From Sphingopyxis macrogoltabida (GTDB lineage: Bacteria > Pseudomonadota > Alphaproteobacteria > Sphingomonadales > Sphingomonadaceae), in NCBI RefSeq assembly GCF_001307295.1, contig NZ_CP012701.1:132953-196952 (forward strand): 64,000 nt of DNA, written 5' to 3'. A program made the translations under genes and the position numbers. Numbering within the stretch: the first letter of the stretch is position 1; each line of letters starts with the position of its first letter. Below, one piece after another: positions 63,511 to 64,000 of the stretch. The notes beneath the pieces are model-generated. The model was not told where the DNA came from. It saw nothing but the letters and a program-made list of their open reading frames with translations, and made no database searches.

Positions 63511-63831
63511 TCACTCGACTGCCTGGTAGCGAACACCAATCCGCTTAAATGCGCTTTCGCGCCGGATCCGGATCTGCTGTGCGATTGTGTCTGCCTGTCT
63601 TCTGTCCGGAAAGCTGGTGGTCACCCCCTGCCCTTTCGTACCAATTCGTCCCCAGCGCCGCTCAACGGTTGTCCAGCCAAACAGATCGGTCTCAACCCAG
63701 AGATGATAGTCGCGCGCGACGTTGCGGGATGGGTCTATTGCTTGCCAATGCCACGACTGGTTCTTCGGCGTCTCCATATGAAACCGGTGGCAGAACGCTG
63801 AGCATTCGGTCCAACTGGAAATCTGAATCAC
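63511..63831 (-). CDS. WGR-domain protein
   Basis: A 106-aa protein. DYHLWVETDLFGWTTVERRWGRIGTKGQ is the WGR motif, a nucleic-acid-related domain also found in PARP-like proteins. It consists of the domain alone. The start may be GTG at 63831 or ATG at 63777 (METPKNQSWHW), which gives 88 aa. Common on sphingomonad plasmids. Confidence 0.85.
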   Translation of the reverse strand: MIQISSWTECSAFCHRFHMETPKNQSWHWQAIDPSRNVARDYHLWVETDLFGWTTVERRWGRIGTKGQGVTTSFPDRRQADTIAQQIRIRRESAFKRIGVRYQAVE

Positions 63832-63960
63832 AGGAGCATCTTTGATTCATTGAGGCGATTGACCACTGCCTCGACTTTTAGAACGTGTGCAAGGACGTTT
63901 AGTTGGTCTGAGCCGAGAATGCTCCTCGCGACGTCGCGTAATCTCCAAAAACAATCATAA

Positions 63961-63983
63961 AAAAACGCCGCTGCTTGCAGCGG
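63961..63983 (-). terminator. Terminator of a gene beyond the window
   Basis: On the minus strand CCGCTG-CAAG-CAGCGG followed by CG and a run of T. The gene it serves must lie to the right of position 64000. Confidence 0.65.
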
Positions 63984-64000
63984 AAGGATTCATGATTCTA

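Noticed and set aside
1-64000. CRISPR array
   Set aside because: No series of regularly spaced direct repeats was seen on either strand.

Overview
The window reads as accessory DNA from an alphaproteobacterium, most likely a sphingomonad (Sphingomonadales, perhaps the Erythrobacter/Novosphingobium side). The evidence is high GC, plasmid-type gene families common in that order (DUF736, DUF2493, DUF3768, a MobF relaxase beside an RHH/TraD pair, a long ParB, ArdC, a methylase-strawberry-notch helicase), and two GTTC-N7-GTTC LexA boxes of the alphaproteobacterial type. No replication gene and no mating-pair-formation genes lie in the window, so plasmid and integrative conjugative element cannot be told apart.

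Layout. 0-3 kb: CoiA-like nuclease, SNase-like protein, two unknowns. 3-11.4 kb: a DNA-processing operon for conjugation on the minus strand (RHH protein, traD, mobF relaxase, a membrane protein, a small protein) with a clear sigma70 promoter and a hairpin-rich oriT candidate upstream; traD is split by an IS256-family insertion. 11.5-15.4 kb: small backbone unknowns, a DUF2493 protein and structured intergenic DNA. 15.5-24.1 kb: cargo of more chromosomal character: NUDIX, MFS, prfC (RF3) with a coupled 57-aa protein, a frameshifted spermidine-synthase-like gene, then a SulP / universal stress / DksA-TraR / cold-shock operon, and an SOS-box gene. 24.2-43.8 kb: an establishment-type backbone island, nearly all on the minus strand (ssb, two toxin-antitoxin pairs, DUF736, DUF3768, a GHKL ATPase, DUF7007-like, a nuclease-like protein, ArdC, ParB). 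44.2-51.5 kb: APC permease, PAP2-like protein, ars operon (arsR, two arsC types, acr3, arsH) and a divergent alkaline phosphatase. 51.7-64 kb: a lipoprotein gene broken by the second IS256 copy, a tyrosine recombinase, higBA, the strawberry-notch gene split by a three-recombinase (RIT) element, and a WGR protein.

Four backbone or cargo genes are each split by a clean insertion, and removing the insertion restores an open frame exactly: traD (798 aa), the GHKL ATPase (557 aa), the lipoprotein (173 aa) and the methylase-helicase (1405 aa). The ATPase insertion is a 5.3-kb unit in which an IS1380-family element appears to have carried neighbouring foreign DNA (a truncated M13 peptidase gene and an acyl-CoA synthetase gene) by using a false right end, as ISEcp1 does; it has a 5-bp target duplication.

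The most intriguing unexplained signal is a repeated leader. At least eight minus-strand backbone genes, from 13 to 43 kb and again at 63 kb, carry a G-rich purine tract (core GRGRGGGGGA) 20-70 nt before the start codon, usually followed by a short hairpin that holds or touches the Shine-Dalgarno sequence. This looks like a shared post-transcriptional or promoter element of the backbone regulon.
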